A stretch of 64,000 nucleotides of DNA from Bacteroidales bacterium UBA1745 (GTDB taxonomy: Bacteria > Bacteroidota > Bacteroidia > Bacteroidales > UBA932), in NCBI GenBank assembly GCA_002314885.1, contig DCHT01000062.1:39838-103837 (forward strand), given 5' to 3'. A program made the translations under genes and the position numbers. This document shows, piece after piece, positions 9,486 through 18,594 of this stretch. Each line of letters opens with the position of its first letter. Position 1 is the stretch's first letter. The notes under the pieces were generated by a model. That model was not told where the DNA came from, searched no databases, and saw only the letters and a program-made list of their open reading frames with translations.

Positions 9486-9493
9486 CAAAAGTA
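9486..9493 (-). promoter_or_regulatory. corA promoter (-7 TACTTTTG)
   Basis: A TAnnTTTG match about 24 bases before the corA ATG. A second match, TAAATTTG, lies at 9514-9521 and could be an alternative start of transcription. Confidence 0.65.
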
Positions 9494-9534
9494 TGGCTTA
9501 TGATTCAAAAATCCAAATTTAACTGCCCGGCCGT

Positions 9535-10260
9535 CTATTTTACCGGACGTATCTTTCTCATCTTCAGCTTCATCACACCCCAGAAGGCTTCGCCGAAAAT
9601 GCTGCTGCTCATCTTGGATGTCCCCTCCTTCCTGTCGACGAAGATGACAGGCACTTCCTGTATCCTGAAGCCCAGTTTGTAGGTGCTGTACTTCATCTCG
9701 ATCTGGAAGCCGTAGCCCTTCATCCTGACGTCGTCGAGGTTGATGGTCTCGAGGACCTTGCGGGTGTAGCACTTGAAGCCGGCGGTCGTGTCATATACCT
9801 TCATACCGAGCACGGTACGCACATATACGGACGCATAATAGGACATTATCACGCGGCCTATAGGCCAGTTGATGACACTGATGCCGTTGCAGTAACGGGA
9901 GCCGATTGCGAGGTCAGCGCCGTCCTCCGCACAGGCGGAATAGAGGCGAGGCAGGTCGGCAGGATTGTGGGAGAAGTCCGCATCCATCTCGAAGATGTAG
10001 TCGTAACCGTGGGCCAGGGACCACTTGAAACCGGTGAGGTAGGCAGTGCCCAGCCCCTGCTTGCCGCTGCGCTCGATGATGAACAGGCGCTCAGGGAATT
10101 CCTCCATCAGCCTCTTCACGATGGCAGCAGTGCCGTCAGGCGAGCCGTCCTCGATGACGAGGATGTGGTACTCCCCTTCCAGCGCAAACACGGCGCGGAT
10201 GATGTTCTCTATGTTTTCCTTCTCGTTGTAAGTAGGAATGATTACTATCTTGTCTGACAT
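9535..10260 (-). CDS. Polyprenol-phosphate mannosyltransferase-like family 2 glycosyltransferase
   Basis: GT-A glycosyltransferase of the dolichol/polyprenol phosphate mannose synthase type, 241 residues. It opens with IVIIPTYNEKENI and has DGSPDGT, the metal-binding EMDADFSHNP segment (about 85-95) and the acceptor-side IGSRY and EVPVIFVDRKEGTSKM blocks. There is no C-terminal membrane domain, so it is probably a peripheral enzyme loading a sugar onto a lipid phosphate carrier; the sugar is inferred from family only. The ATG at 10260 is preferred over an upstream TTG. It is the last gene of the clc - tex - recR - protease unit, 27 bases after the protease stop. Confidence 0.88.
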   Translation of the reverse strand: MSDKIVIIPTYNEKENIENIIRAVFALEGEYHILVIEDGSPDGTAAIVKRLMEEFPERLFIIERSGKQGLGTAYLTGFKWSLAHGYDYIFEMDADFSHNPADLPRLYSACAEDGADLAIGSRYCNGISVINWPIGRVIMSYYASVYVRTVLGMKVYDTTAGFKCYTRKVLETINLDDVRMKGYGFQIEMKYSTYKLGFRIQEVPVIFVDRKEGTSKMSSSIFGEAFWGVMKLKMRKIRPVK

Positions 10261-10287
10261 ATACTGTGTAATATCAATTGTTGTCAA

Positions 10288-13200
10288 TTATTTTGCATCC
10301 AGGGTGCGGAGCATCTCGGCTACGGCTGCCTCCAGCTGCTTGTCTTCGCCGCGGAGCACTGACTCAGGGTCATTGTAGACCAGGATGTCCGGTTCGATCT
10401 GGTGGTTCTCGATATAGACGCCTTCGGAAGCGCTCATATTGCCCACCTGAGGAATGCCGAACACGAGGGTCTCGTCCACCTGGGTCTCCCACCACACTGC
10501 AGTCATCGTGCCAGGGATAGGGGCACCGATGAGCTTGCCCAGGCCGAGGGCCTTGTAGGCGTATGGGAAGCCGGATGCGTCGGAGTAGTTGTCCTCTCCA
10601 ACGAGCACGCAGGAAGGCTTGGTCCACTTGGTAAAAGGATCGTGGCCAATATACTGGCCTCTAGGCTCGTAACGCACATATTCCTTGCCGCTGAGCAGGG
10701 TCAGGAGGTCGTCGTGGAGCCATCCGCCGCCGTTGTGACGGGTGTCGACGATGATGGCCTCGCAGGCGCGGTACTTGCCGAGCATATTGCTGAAGACCTC
10801 ACGGAAACTGTCGCTGTTCATACCCTTCACGTGGACATAGCCCACGCGGCCGTCGGAGAGTTTCTCTGTCATTTCCTCGCGGCGGCGCACCCACCTCTTG
10901 TAAAGGAGGTCGGACTCGCTGGTGAGGGCGTTCAGATAGAGGGTCTCGGCCTTCTTGCCCTTCTTCTCCACGGTCACGGCTACCCTGCGGCCGCCCTTTG
11001 CACGGAAGAGGGTGAAATAGTCCTCACCGGCCTTGATAGGCTTGCCGTCGATGGCGCTGATGATGTCACCTGCCTTGATTTCATTGTCGATTGCCACGAT
11101 AGGGCTGCCTGGGAGCACTTCCGCGATCTTGAGGCCGTCACCCGTCCATTCGCGGTCGTAGATGAGGCCGAGATAGCCATAGTTGTAGCGAAGTGCAGGA
11201 CGGTAGCGGGCACCGGTGTGGGAACCGTTCATCTCGCCGAGCATCTCGGAAAGCATCTCCTGGAAATCGTAGTTGTTGTCGATATATGGCAGATATGCGG
11301 CATATTCGGCCTTGTAGCCTTCCCAGTCCACGCCGTGGAGCTCAGGATCGTAGAACTTCTCGCCCATCTGCTTCCAGATGTGGTTGAAGATATATTCGCG
11401 TTCTGCGGCACGGTCGTAGGTATATTCGCCTCTGAAGCTGATGGACTTGGTAGTGCCGGCATTGAGGTCGAACTTGCTCACGCCGCTGCGTCCGAACATA
11501 TAGACGCTCTTGCCGTCAGGGCTGGTGAAGAAGCGTCCGGAAGAGCCCTTGGACACGACTTTCACGCTGCCCTTCTTCACGTCGAGGCAATAGAGGGACA
11601 TACCGTCGTTGTCGCGTGCGCTATAGTAGAGTTTCTTGCCGTCAGGAGAGAGGAAATAGTCTCCCAGATGGCCTGAGGCCCTGGTGAGGCGGACTATTCG
11701 GTCGCGGCGGCCGTCGAGGTCGAGAGGCTCTGCTGCGGCCTTCTTCTCAGCCTTGAGGCTGTCCTTTGCCTCCTTCTTCTCAGCTTTTTCATCCTTCTTG
11801 TCGGAGTCCTTCTTGTCGGCATCCTCGAAGAACTTGGCTATCTTCTCGAATTCCTCGCTGCGGTTGAACTCATAGTATTTCTTGCCGTCGAAGAACATAA
11901 TATAGATGTCGTCCTCAGTGCCCCAGCTGCCGTGGCTGCGATAGCCGGCCTTGTCGGAAGACCAGGTCATAGCCCTGCCGTTGAGAGCCCAGCGGAAGGA
12001 GCCGTCGGAATAGCCGCTCTGGGTGAGGTTGGTGATCTTGCCGCTCTCCACGTCGATGAGGGCCACGTCGCTGTTGTTCCAGCCGCCGTCCGCATACCAG
12101 TTGCAGAGTATGGACTTGCTGTCAGGGCTCCAGGCGAAATGCTGGTCTCCGTCGGTGTAGGAGTAGTTCACGCCCTTGTGGAGACTCTTTTCCTTGCCGT
12201 TGCCCAGGTCCTTGACCACGAGTTCGCTGCGGTCGCGCAGGAAGGCTATCTTCTTGCCGTCAGGGGAAACCTCTGGCTGGAAGCAGGTCTGCGCAGGATC
12301 GGTGATGAGTTCCTCCTCGATTTCAGTCGCTGTGATGAAATATTTCTCGCTCTTGTTCTTGATGGAAGCCTTGTAGATGCCCCAGTGACCGTTTCTTTCA
12401 GACGCATAGTAGATCGAGCGGCCGTCCTCAGCGAAGGACACGCCCCTCTCCTGCTCGGCCGTGGCGGTGATGCGCTTGGTGAGCTGTACGTCCATTCCGA
12501 TCACGAACACGTCGCCCCTGACCACGATGGCCATCTCCTTGCCGGAGTTGGCTGCGGCGGCATAGCGTATGCCGGAAGACATCAGTCCGTATTCGGCCTC
12601 CCTGGCTCCGTTGTCGGCCACCACGTCGATGGCCACCATCTTGGCACCGGCAGCAAAAGCGGCTTCTGAGGCCTCTGCGTTGCCGTCAATGGTGTAGAGG
12701 TCGCCCCTGAAGGAATAGCTGAGCATTCCGTCCTTGGAAGCGGAGAGATAGCGGATAGGATCGCCTGTGACGTAGGTCAGCTGCTCCACTTTGGAAGGGT
12801 TGCTGACACTGCTGCGATATACGTTGAGGGCGCCGGAGCGCTCGCTCAGGAACCAGAACTTGTCCCCATCTGCGGCAAAGACCGGATTGCGGTCCTCGCC
12901 CTGGAAGTCAACTACTTTGGTGAAGGACTTGTCAGCAGGCTTGTAGAGCCAGATGTCGCGGGTCACGGATGAAGTGTGATGCTTGCGGAAAGAATCCTCA
13001 TAGCCCTTGATGTCCTCGTAGAGCATCTCGCCCCTGGCGTTGACGCTGACCATTCCGAGTTCCATAGGCAGCACCATCTGAGGACGGCCGCCCTCGACAG
13101 GCACCCTGTAGAGCTGGATGTCGCCTGGATACTGGTCCGCAGTGGCGTCAGTGCCGATATTGGTGGTGAAAAGTATGGAACCATCAGGCTCCACGGCCAC

Positions 13201-13542
13201 GAGAGTCTCGTTCAGCGGGAAGAAGGTCATTCTCTTCGGAATGCCGCCCTCGGCAGCAGTCACATAGATGTCCTGATTGCCCTCACGGGTGGACATAAAC
13301 ACTATCTTGGAGCCGTCCGCAGTCCACATAGGATTGGAATCGTATGCGGAGTCGGAGGTGAGCTGCCTGGCCTGGCCGCCGTTCACCGGAACTACATAGA
13401 GATCGCCCTTGTAGCCGAATGCGATGCTCTTTCCGTCTGGGGAAATGGCATTCTTCCTGAGCCAGTGAGGAGTTTCCGCGCTGGCGGAGACGAGGCAGCA
13501 GGATGCCGCCAGGACAAAGATGGATGCAATGAACTTCTTCAT
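10288..13542 (-). CDS. Tricorn-like S41 protease with beta-propellers and PDZ domain
   Basis: A 1084-residue exported protein (signal peptide 1-22, ending ASAET). The N-terminal two thirds consist of repeated TolB/WD-type beta blades (SPDGKSIAFG, SPDGKKIAFL, SPDGKKLYYS) as in Tricorn protease. A Lys/Asp/Glu-rich KEKE-like insertion (about 570-605) separates them from the rest. A PDZ domain (about 770-860) precedes the S41 peptidase domain, with VDTRHNGGG and the nucleophile region NYSDASGF near residue 990. It probably degrades peptides in the periplasm. It lies 4 bases after recR. Confidence 0.92.
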   Translation of the reverse strand: MKKFIASIFVLAASCCLVSASAETPHWLRKNAISPDGKSIAFGYKGDLYVVPVNGGQARQLTSDSAYDSNPMWTADGSKIVFMSTREGNQDIYVTAAEGGIPKRMTFFPLNETLVAVEPDGSILFTTNIGTDATADQYPGDIQLYRVPVEGGRPQMVLPMELGMVSVNARGEMLYEDIKGYEDSFRKHHTSSVTRDIWLYKPADKSFTKVVDFQGEDRNPVFAADGDKFWFLSERSGALNVYRSSVSNPSKVEQLTYVTGDPIRYLSASKDGMLSYSFRGDLYTIDGNAEASEAAFAAGAKMVAIDVVADNGAREAEYGLMSSGIRYAAAANSGKEMAIVVRGDVFVIGMDVQLTKRITATAEQERGVSFAEDGRSIYYASERNGHWGIYKASIKNKSEKYFITATEIEEELITDPAQTCFQPEVSPDGKKIAFLRDRSELVVKDLGNGKEKSLHKGVNYSYTDGDQHFAWSPDSKSILCNWYADGGWNNSDVALIDVESGKITNLTQSGYSDGSFRWALNGRAMTWSSDKAGYRSHGSWGTEDDIYIMFFDGKKYYEFNRSEEFEKIAKFFEDADKKDSDKKDEKAEKKEAKDSLKAEKKAAAEPLDLDGRRDRIVRLTRASGHLGDYFLSPDGKKLYYSARDNDGMSLYCLDVKKGSVKVVSKGSSGRFFTSPDGKSVYMFGRSGVSKFDLNAGTTKSISFRGEYTYDRAAEREYIFNHIWKQMGEKFYDPELHGVDWEGYKAEYAAYLPYIDNNYDFQEMLSEMLGEMNGSHTGARYRPALRYNYGYLGLIYDREWTGDGLKIAEVLPGSPIVAIDNEIKAGDIISAIDGKPIKAGEDYFTLFRAKGGRRVAVTVEKKGKKAETLYLNALTSESDLLYKRWVRRREEMTEKLSDGRVGYVHVKGMNSDSFREVFSNMLGKYRACEAIIVDTRHNGGGWLHDDLLTLLSGKEYVRYEPRGQYIGHDPFTKWTKPSCVLVGEDNYSDASGFPYAYKALGLGKLIGAPIPGTMTAVWWETQVDETLVFGIPQVGNMSASEGVYIENHQIEPDILVYNDPESVLRGEDKQLEAAVAEMLRTLDAK

Positions 13543-13546
13543 ATTA

Positions 13547-14176
13547 TCAAGCCTTGAAAGGTTGTCTGTTTACTATTGAACGGCCGAGGGTGAGGCTGTC
13601 GGCATATTCGAGATTGTCGCCGAAACCCAGTCCTCGTGCGAGGGAACTTACCTTCACCCCAAGCGGGGATATCTGGCGGTAGATGTAGAAGGATGTGGTC
13701 TCCCCTTCCACGTCGCCGCTGAGGGCCAGGATCACTTCCACAGGAGCCTCAGCAGTGATTTCCATAGACTTCAGGCGCTGCACCAGGTCGCCTATGGTAA
13801 GGTCGGAAGGACCGACTCCGTTGATAGGGGAAATGATGCCGCCGAGCACGTGATAAGTGCCCCTGTACTGACCGGTGGCCTCTATGCTCATCACGTCGCG
13901 CACGTTCTCGACCACGCAGATGGTCCTGTGGTCGCGGCTGCGGTCGGCGCAGATGGCGCAGCTGTCATCGTCACATATCATCCTGCACACCTTGCAATAC
14001 TTCACATTGTCGCGGAGGGCGGCAATGGAATCGGTGAAATGGTGCACGTTCTCGGCAGGCTGACGCAGCAGGTGCAGAGCGAGCCTGAGCGCGCTCTTGC
14101 GGCCCACGCCCGGCAGCGAGCCTATGGCGTCCACAGCCTCCTCGAGGAGTTTGGATGGATATTGTTCCTTGTACAT
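13547..14176 (-). CDS. recR: Recombination mediator RecR
   Basis: RecFOR pathway protein that helps load RecA on gapped DNA. It is 209 residues: an N-terminal helix-hairpin-helix (SLPGVGRKSALRLALHLL), a four-cysteine zinc motif (CKVCRMICDDDSCAIC, about 56-72), and a Toprim domain containing VVENVRDVMSIE, HVLGGIISPING and the C-terminal GGDLEYADSLTLGRS-like end (here GFGDNLEYADSLTLGRS). It lies 2 bases after tex. Confidence 0.97.
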   Translation of the reverse strand: MYKEQYPSKLLEEAVDAIGSLPGVGRKSALRLALHLLRQPAENVHHFTDSIAALRDNVKYCKVCRMICDDDSCAICADRSRDHRTICVVENVRDVMSIEATGQYRGTYHVLGGIISPINGVGPSDLTIGDLVQRLKSMEITAEAPVEVILALSGDVEGETTSFYIYRQISPLGVKVSSLARGLGFGDNLEYADSLTLGRSIVNRQPFKA

Positions 14177-14178
14177 TC

Positions 14179-16323
14179 CTACTTGATGAGTCTTAATCCT
14201 ATTCTCTTGCGGTCGAGGTCCACTGACACCACGCTGACCTTCACCTGCTGATGCAGCTTAAGCACCTTGGACGGGTCACACTGGCCCTTGACGCCCATAT
14301 TGGAGGCGTGTATGAGGCCGTTTTCGTGCACTCCTATGTCCACGAAGGCTCCGAAGGCGGTGATGTTGGTCACTATGCCCGGCAGTTCCATTCCGGTCTT
14401 GAGGTCGTCGATCGCGTGTATATCCTGGGAGAACTCGAATTCCTGAGCCTCTGACCTTGGGTCGCGGCCAGGTTTCGCAAGTTCCTTGATGATGTCGTTG
14501 ATGGTCGGGAGGCCGAAATCGCCCTCCACGTATTTCTCCGCCTGGATCTTGCCGCAAAGTTCCGGACTGCCTACCAGTTCGGAGGTCTTCACTCCGAGGT
14601 CGCGGGCCATACGGTCCACGATGTGGTAGCTCTCAGGATGCACTGCAGAGTTGTCCAGAGGGTTTTCGGCGTCCGGGATGCGGAGGAAGCCGGCACACTG
14701 CTCGTAGGCCTTGGCTCCGAGCCTCTTCACCTTGAGGAGTTCCTCGCGGGATTCGTAGGCGCCGTTCTCCTTCCTGTAGTCCACGATATTCGCGGCAAGG
14801 GCAGGACCTATGCCGGAAACATAGCTCAGGAGATAAGGGCTGGCGGTGTTGAGATTGACTCCCACGCTGTTCACACAGCTTTCCACGGTGTTGTCGAGCT
14901 TCTCCTTGAGGAGGACCTGGTCCACGTCGTGCTGGTACTGTCCCACTCCGAGGGACTTCGGATCTATCTTCACCAGTTCGGCGAGAGGATCCATAAGTCG
15001 GCGGCCTATGCTGACGGCACCGCGGACGGTGACATCGTACTGAGGAAACTCGTCCCTGGCCACGTCGGAGGCGGAATATATGGATGCGCCGTCCTCGCTG
15101 ACGGAGAACACACGGCAGTCCTGAGGCTTCGGAACCCTCTTGATGAATTCCTCGGTCTCGCGTCCCGCAGTGCCGTTTCCGATTGCGATGACTTCTATCT
15201 TGTATTTGGCTATCAGACTGGAAATCAGCTGAATGGCCTTCACTTTCTCATTTGCGGGAGGGTGCGGATAGATGACCTCGTGGCAGAGCAGGTTGCCCTG
15301 TGCGTCGAGGCAGACCACCTTGCATCCAGTCCTGAAGCCAGGGTCTATGGCCAGCAGCCTCTTCTGCCCCACCGGAGCCGCAAGCAGCAGCTGACGGAGG
15401 TTCTCCCCGAAGACCCTGATGGATTCGATGTCGGCCTTTTCCTTGGCCTCCTTGATCACCTCATTGGTGAGAGAAGGCTCGAGAAGCCTCTTGTAGCAGT
15501 CCTCAACGGCCTCCCTGACCTGCTCTCCGCCCAGCCTGGACGGACGTCCGTTGGCCTGGCAGAAGTCCCAGTAGATCATACCGGCGCTCTTCTCGGCATC
15601 GGCATCTATCTTCAGCGACAGGAAGCCCTCGTCGGCGGCACGCAGTATGGCGAGCAGACGATGAGGAGCGATGCGCGAAATAGGTTCGCTGTTGTCGAAG
15701 TAAGTACGGTATTTCTGGGCATCCTGGCTCTCCTTTCCGGCCTTGGTGACCTTGGAGACCAGCCTGCGCTGCTTCATCACCTTCCTGATGGATTCCCTCA
15801 CTGCCGCAGTCTCGCTGATGCGCTCGGCGATGATGTCGCGGGCTCCGGCAAGGGCCTCTTCCTCAGTGGCAACCTTCTTTCCTGTGCCATAGAAGCGCTT
15901 GGCCTCGATTGCGGGATCTCCGCACCTAGGGGAACAGAGCAAGTCGGCAAGCGGCTCGAGTCCGGCTTCCTTGGCCGCGGTGGCCCTGGTACGCCTCTTC
16001 GGGCGATATGGGAGATAGAGATCCTCCAGTTCGCGTGAATCGACTGTGTTCTCTATCCTCTTGCGCAGTTCATCTGAAAGGGCACCGGCTTCGGAAATGG
16101 TCTGGAGTATGGTCTCCTTGCGACGGGCCATCTCTGCGAAGACATCCACCCAATGGCGTATCTCCGCAATGGCGACCTCGTCGAGGCCTCCGGTGCGTTC
16201 CTTGCGGTAGCGGCTGATGAACGGAATGGTGGCTCCGTCCGCGAACAGCTGTTCGCAGTTTTCGACCTGCCATTCCTTGCATCCCACCTTGGATGCGGTT
16301 TCCTTGATGTATATCTCGAGCAT
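14179..16323 (-). CDS. tex: RNA-binding transcription accessory protein Tex
   Basis: Cytoplasmic nucleic-acid-binding factor, 714 residues with the standard Tex architecture: an N-terminal helical region, a YqgF/RNase H-like domain (from LLAIDPGFRTGCKV, about residue 325), a helix-hairpin-helix region (YVSGIGPALAANIV, about 500) and a C-terminal S1 domain (GIVTNITAFGAFVDIG). The start is taken at MLEIYIKETASK (16323), 7 bases after the ClC stop; the open frame continues upstream but overlaps the clc gene. Confidence 0.95.
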   Translation of the reverse strand: MLEIYIKETASKVGCKEWQVENCEQLFADGATIPFISRYRKERTGGLDEVAIAEIRHWVDVFAEMARRKETILQTISEAGALSDELRKRIENTVDSRELEDLYLPYRPKRRTRATAAKEAGLEPLADLLCSPRCGDPAIEAKRFYGTGKKVATEEEALAGARDIIAERISETAAVRESIRKVMKQRRLVSKVTKAGKESQDAQKYRTYFDNSEPISRIAPHRLLAILRAADEGFLSLKIDADAEKSAGMIYWDFCQANGRPSRLGGEQVREAVEDCYKRLLEPSLTNEVIKEAKEKADIESIRVFGENLRQLLLAAPVGQKRLLAIDPGFRTGCKVVCLDAQGNLLCHEVIYPHPPANEKVKAIQLISSLIAKYKIEVIAIGNGTAGRETEEFIKRVPKPQDCRVFSVSEDGASIYSASDVARDEFPQYDVTVRGAVSIGRRLMDPLAELVKIDPKSLGVGQYQHDVDQVLLKEKLDNTVESCVNSVGVNLNTASPYLLSYVSGIGPALAANIVDYRKENGAYESREELLKVKRLGAKAYEQCAGFLRIPDAENPLDNSAVHPESYHIVDRMARDLGVKTSELVGSPELCGKIQAEKYVEGDFGLPTINDIIKELAKPGRDPRSEAQEFEFSQDIHAIDDLKTGMELPGIVTNITAFGAFVDIGVHENGLIHASNMGVKGQCDPSKVLKLHQQVKVSVVSVDLDRKRIGLRLIK

Positions 16324-16330
16324 ATCTGCC

Positions 16331-18088
16331 TTAATCGTGTGACACTTCCTTGAGCTGGGAGCGATAGGCGGAGAATATCTTGGACTTGGACACGAAGCCC
16401 ACGTAAGTCCTGTCCACATCCACCACAGGCAGGTTCCACGCATCAGTCTTCTCGAATTTCTTCATAACGCTGTCCATCTTCTCGTCCACATAGACGTAGG
16501 CCGGAGCCGATTTCATGAAGTTGTAGACGTGGAGGGTGGAATACTCGTCCTTCTTGAACATATCGTGCCTTACATCCTCGAGGGAGACATAGCCCTGGAA
16601 ATGGTACTTGGAATCGACCACTGGGAAGATGTTCCTGTTGGACTCGGCGATGGCATCGACCAGCTGGCCGAGCGTGTCATCGATGCGTACGGTTGCGAAG
16701 TTGGACTCTATGAGGTCGGAAGTCTTCAGCAGGGTGAGGACCGCCTGGTCGCTGTCGTGGGTAAGAAGTTCGCCCTTGTTGGCAATACGCTTGGTGTAGA
16801 TTGAATATTTCTCGAACATCCTGGTCAGACCATAGCAGATGGTCGAAGTGAGGATGAGCGGAATCAGAAGTTCATAGCCGCCGGAAATCTCGGCGATGAG
16901 GAAGATCGCGGTCATAGGCGCCTGCATCACACCCGCCATCATACCCGCCATACCCACGAGTACGAAGTTCTGCTCCGGGATCATATACGAATCGGGGCCG
17001 ATGATGAGGTTCAGGGTGCGGGCGACCACGAAGCCCGCGATGCCGCCTGCAAACAGGGTCGGACCGAAGGTACCTCCGACTCCGCCGCCTGCGTTGGTGA
17101 AGGACATCGAGAATATCTTCAGGAGCATTACCAGCAGGAAGAACACGGGCACAGCCCAGGCATTGCTGAGCATACCCTCGAGGAGGGTCATACCCGCATA
17201 ATCCGGCTGCTGTCCGTTGAGCAGCTGATGGAGCACGCCGTAACCCTCACCGTAGAGTGGCGGGAAGAGGAAGATGAGCAGTCCGAGGCAGACAGCCGAC
17301 ATCAGCCATTTCAGATAAGGGTTCTTCACGCCTGAGATATTGTCCTCAAGCCAGAGGGTCATACGGGTGAAATAGATGGAACCGAGGGTACAGAACACTG
17401 CCAGAACCACATAGAACGGCATATTCCTCATCATAAACGGCTCCAAGCTACAAGCGAACGGAGCGGCGTCGCCCAGCAGCAGGTAGGACACCACGGTCGC
17501 GGAAATGGTCGACAGCAGCAGCGGCAGCATAGACGACATCGAGATGTTGAAAAGCAGGATCTCGAGGGTGAAGAGCACACCGGCGAGAGGGGCCTTGAAG
17601 ATGCCTGCAACGGCACCTGCGGCACCACAGCCCACCAGGATGGTCATATTCTTGTAGGACAGGCCCATCTTCCTGGCCACGTTGGAACCGATTGCCGCAC
17701 CCGTGTACACGATAGGTGCCTCAGCTCCGACCGAACCGCCGAGTCCGATGGTCACGCAGCTGGAAAGGAGGGAGGAATACATATTGTGAGGCTTGATCCT
17801 GGACTCGTTCTTGGAAACAGCTACGAGCACCTTGGTCACGCCGTGGCCTATGTTGTCCTTGATGACATAGCGGACGAAAAGCATAGAAAGGAGCATACCG
17901 AGTCCAGGGAGCACCAGAAGGAGGAATCTCATCCCGTGCTCACCGGTCAGGACGTCAGCCCCGTGCTGAAGGCATTCGATGCCGGTCTTCAGCAGCACGG
18001 AAGCCAGTCCGCACGCGATTCCGACCACCAGCGACAGTATCAGCAGGAGGTCATTTTCGCTCAGTTTGGTCCTAAGTTTTGCTTTCAT
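16331..18088 (-). CDS. ClC-family chloride channel/antiporter with C-terminal CBS pair
   Basis: Membrane protein of 585 residues. A ClC core (about 12-430) has the gating-glutamate motif as GSVGAEAPIV and the second anion-site motif GTFGPTLFAGG. Two CBS domains (about 450-580) follow; they often sense adenine nucleotides in this family. The start at 18088 (MKAKLRTKLSEN) is chosen because a perfect -7 box lies just upstream at 18113-18120 and would fall inside a longer reading. It heads the clc - tex - recR - protease - glycosyltransferase unit. One of the rare CATG sites (16514-16517, Phe-Met) is in its CBS region. Confidence 0.93.
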   Translation of the reverse strand: MKAKLRTKLSENDLLLILSLVVGIACGLASVLLKTGIECLQHGADVLTGEHGMRFLLLVLPGLGMLLSMLFVRYVIKDNIGHGVTKVLVAVSKNESRIKPHNMYSSLLSSCVTIGLGGSVGAEAPIVYTGAAIGSNVARKMGLSYKNMTILVGCGAAGAVAGIFKAPLAGVLFTLEILLFNISMSSMLPLLLSTISATVVSYLLLGDAAPFACSLEPFMMRNMPFYVVLAVFCTLGSIYFTRMTLWLEDNISGVKNPYLKWLMSAVCLGLLIFLFPPLYGEGYGVLHQLLNGQQPDYAGMTLLEGMLSNAWAVPVFFLLVMLLKIFSMSFTNAGGGVGGTFGPTLFAGGIAGFVVARTLNLIIGPDSYMIPEQNFVLVGMAGMMAGVMQAPMTAIFLIAEISGGYELLIPLILTSTICYGLTRMFEKYSIYTKRIANKGELLTHDSDQAVLTLLKTSDLIESNFATVRIDDTLGQLVDAIAESNRNIFPVVDSKYHFQGYVSLEDVRHDMFKKDEYSTLHVYNFMKSAPAYVYVDEKMDSVMKKFEKTDAWNLPVVDVDRTYVGFVSKSKIFSAYRSQLKEVSHD

Positions 18089-18112
18089 TGTCCGTAATGA
18101 CGTATAAACGGA

Positions 18113-18120
18113 CAAATTTA
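18113..18120 (-). promoter_or_regulatory. clc operon promoter (-7 TAAATTTG)
   Basis: A perfect TAnnTTTG on the minus strand about 24 bases upstream of the clc ATG. Confidence 0.7.
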
Positions 18121-18129
18121 AACCTTTTC

Positions 18130-18167
18130 GTAGAAAAAACAAAGGGCCGACCCTGAGGTCAGCCCTT
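18130..18167 (-). terminator. Intrinsic terminator after the acidic protein gene
   Basis: The inverted repeat AAGGGCCGACC / GGTCAGCCCTT (one mismatch, four-base loop) at 18142-18167 is followed on the minus strand by GTTTTTTC. It separates the small acidic protein from the clc promoter. Confidence 0.85.
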
Positions 18168-18190
18168 CTGATTGTATGTAATCCTAATGA

Positions 18191-18532
18191 TTATTCCGCT
18201 GAATCGTCGTCGTCTCCGCTGGAGTACTGGGAGATGTTCTCGTCTGGAAGAGTAGAATCGCTCTCGCCGTCATCATCACCATCATCGCCGGTTTCGTCAA
18301 GCCACTTGTCCACGTCGTCGAGGTCGTCGACCTTGATCTTCACCTTCACGAGATAAACTGCTGATGGGATCTCAACGGTCACATAGTAGATGCTGGTTCC
18401 GTCCGGCTTGTCGATCTTCTTCACATCAGGAAGGAAATCGGTCATACCCTTCGGATACTTCTCAGCAAATGCTGCTGCGAGCTCCTCAGACATATTTTCA
18501 TAACTGATCATTGCGTGCTTCTTCTGCTCCAT
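18191..18532 (-). CDS. Small acidic hypothetical protein
   Basis: A 113-residue protein not recognised as a named family. The N-terminal half is mixed (SYENMSEELAAAFAEKYPKG), the middle has a predicted beta segment (YYVTVEIPSAVYLVKVKIKV), and the last 45 residues are extremely acidic with runs of Asp/Glu/Ser. It has no signal peptide or membrane segment. The start at 18532 (MEQKKHA) is favoured because a promoter-like CAAGTATA (TATACTTG on the minus strand) lies at 18560-18567, overlapping the start of a longer reading. It is monocistronic with a strong terminator. Confidence 0.75.
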   Translation of the reverse strand: MEQKKHAMISYENMSEELAAAFAEKYPKGMTDFLPDVKKIDKPDGTSIYYVTVEIPSAVYLVKVKIKVDDLDDVDKWLDETGDDGDDDGESDSTLPDENISQYSSGDDDDSAE

Positions 18533-18559
18533 ATCTGTGCTTCTTTTTAAAAACCGGTG

Positions 18560-18567
18560 CAAGTATA
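18560..18567 (-). promoter_or_regulatory. Promoter of the acidic protein gene (-7 TATACTTG)
   Basis: One mismatch to TAnnTTTG, about 28 bases before the ATG at 18532, lying just before the stop of the upstream radical SAM gene. Confidence 0.5.
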
Positions 18568-18594
18568 GTACATTTTTCCAAATGCAAAAAATAT

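Noticed and set aside
10402..11676. Open frame of 424 codons antisense to the Tricorn-like protease
   Set aside because: Same shadow effect; no start context, promoter or recognisable domain, while the opposite strand encodes clear PDZ and S41 motifs.
11740..11830. Repetitive Lys/Asp/Glu codons
   Set aside because: A charged KEKE-type linker within the Tricorn-like protease, common in such proteins.
14623..16038. Long open frame of 471 codons antisense to tex
   Set aside because: It is a mirror of the GC-rich codon pattern of tex; its translation shows no family motifs, and tex itself is certain.
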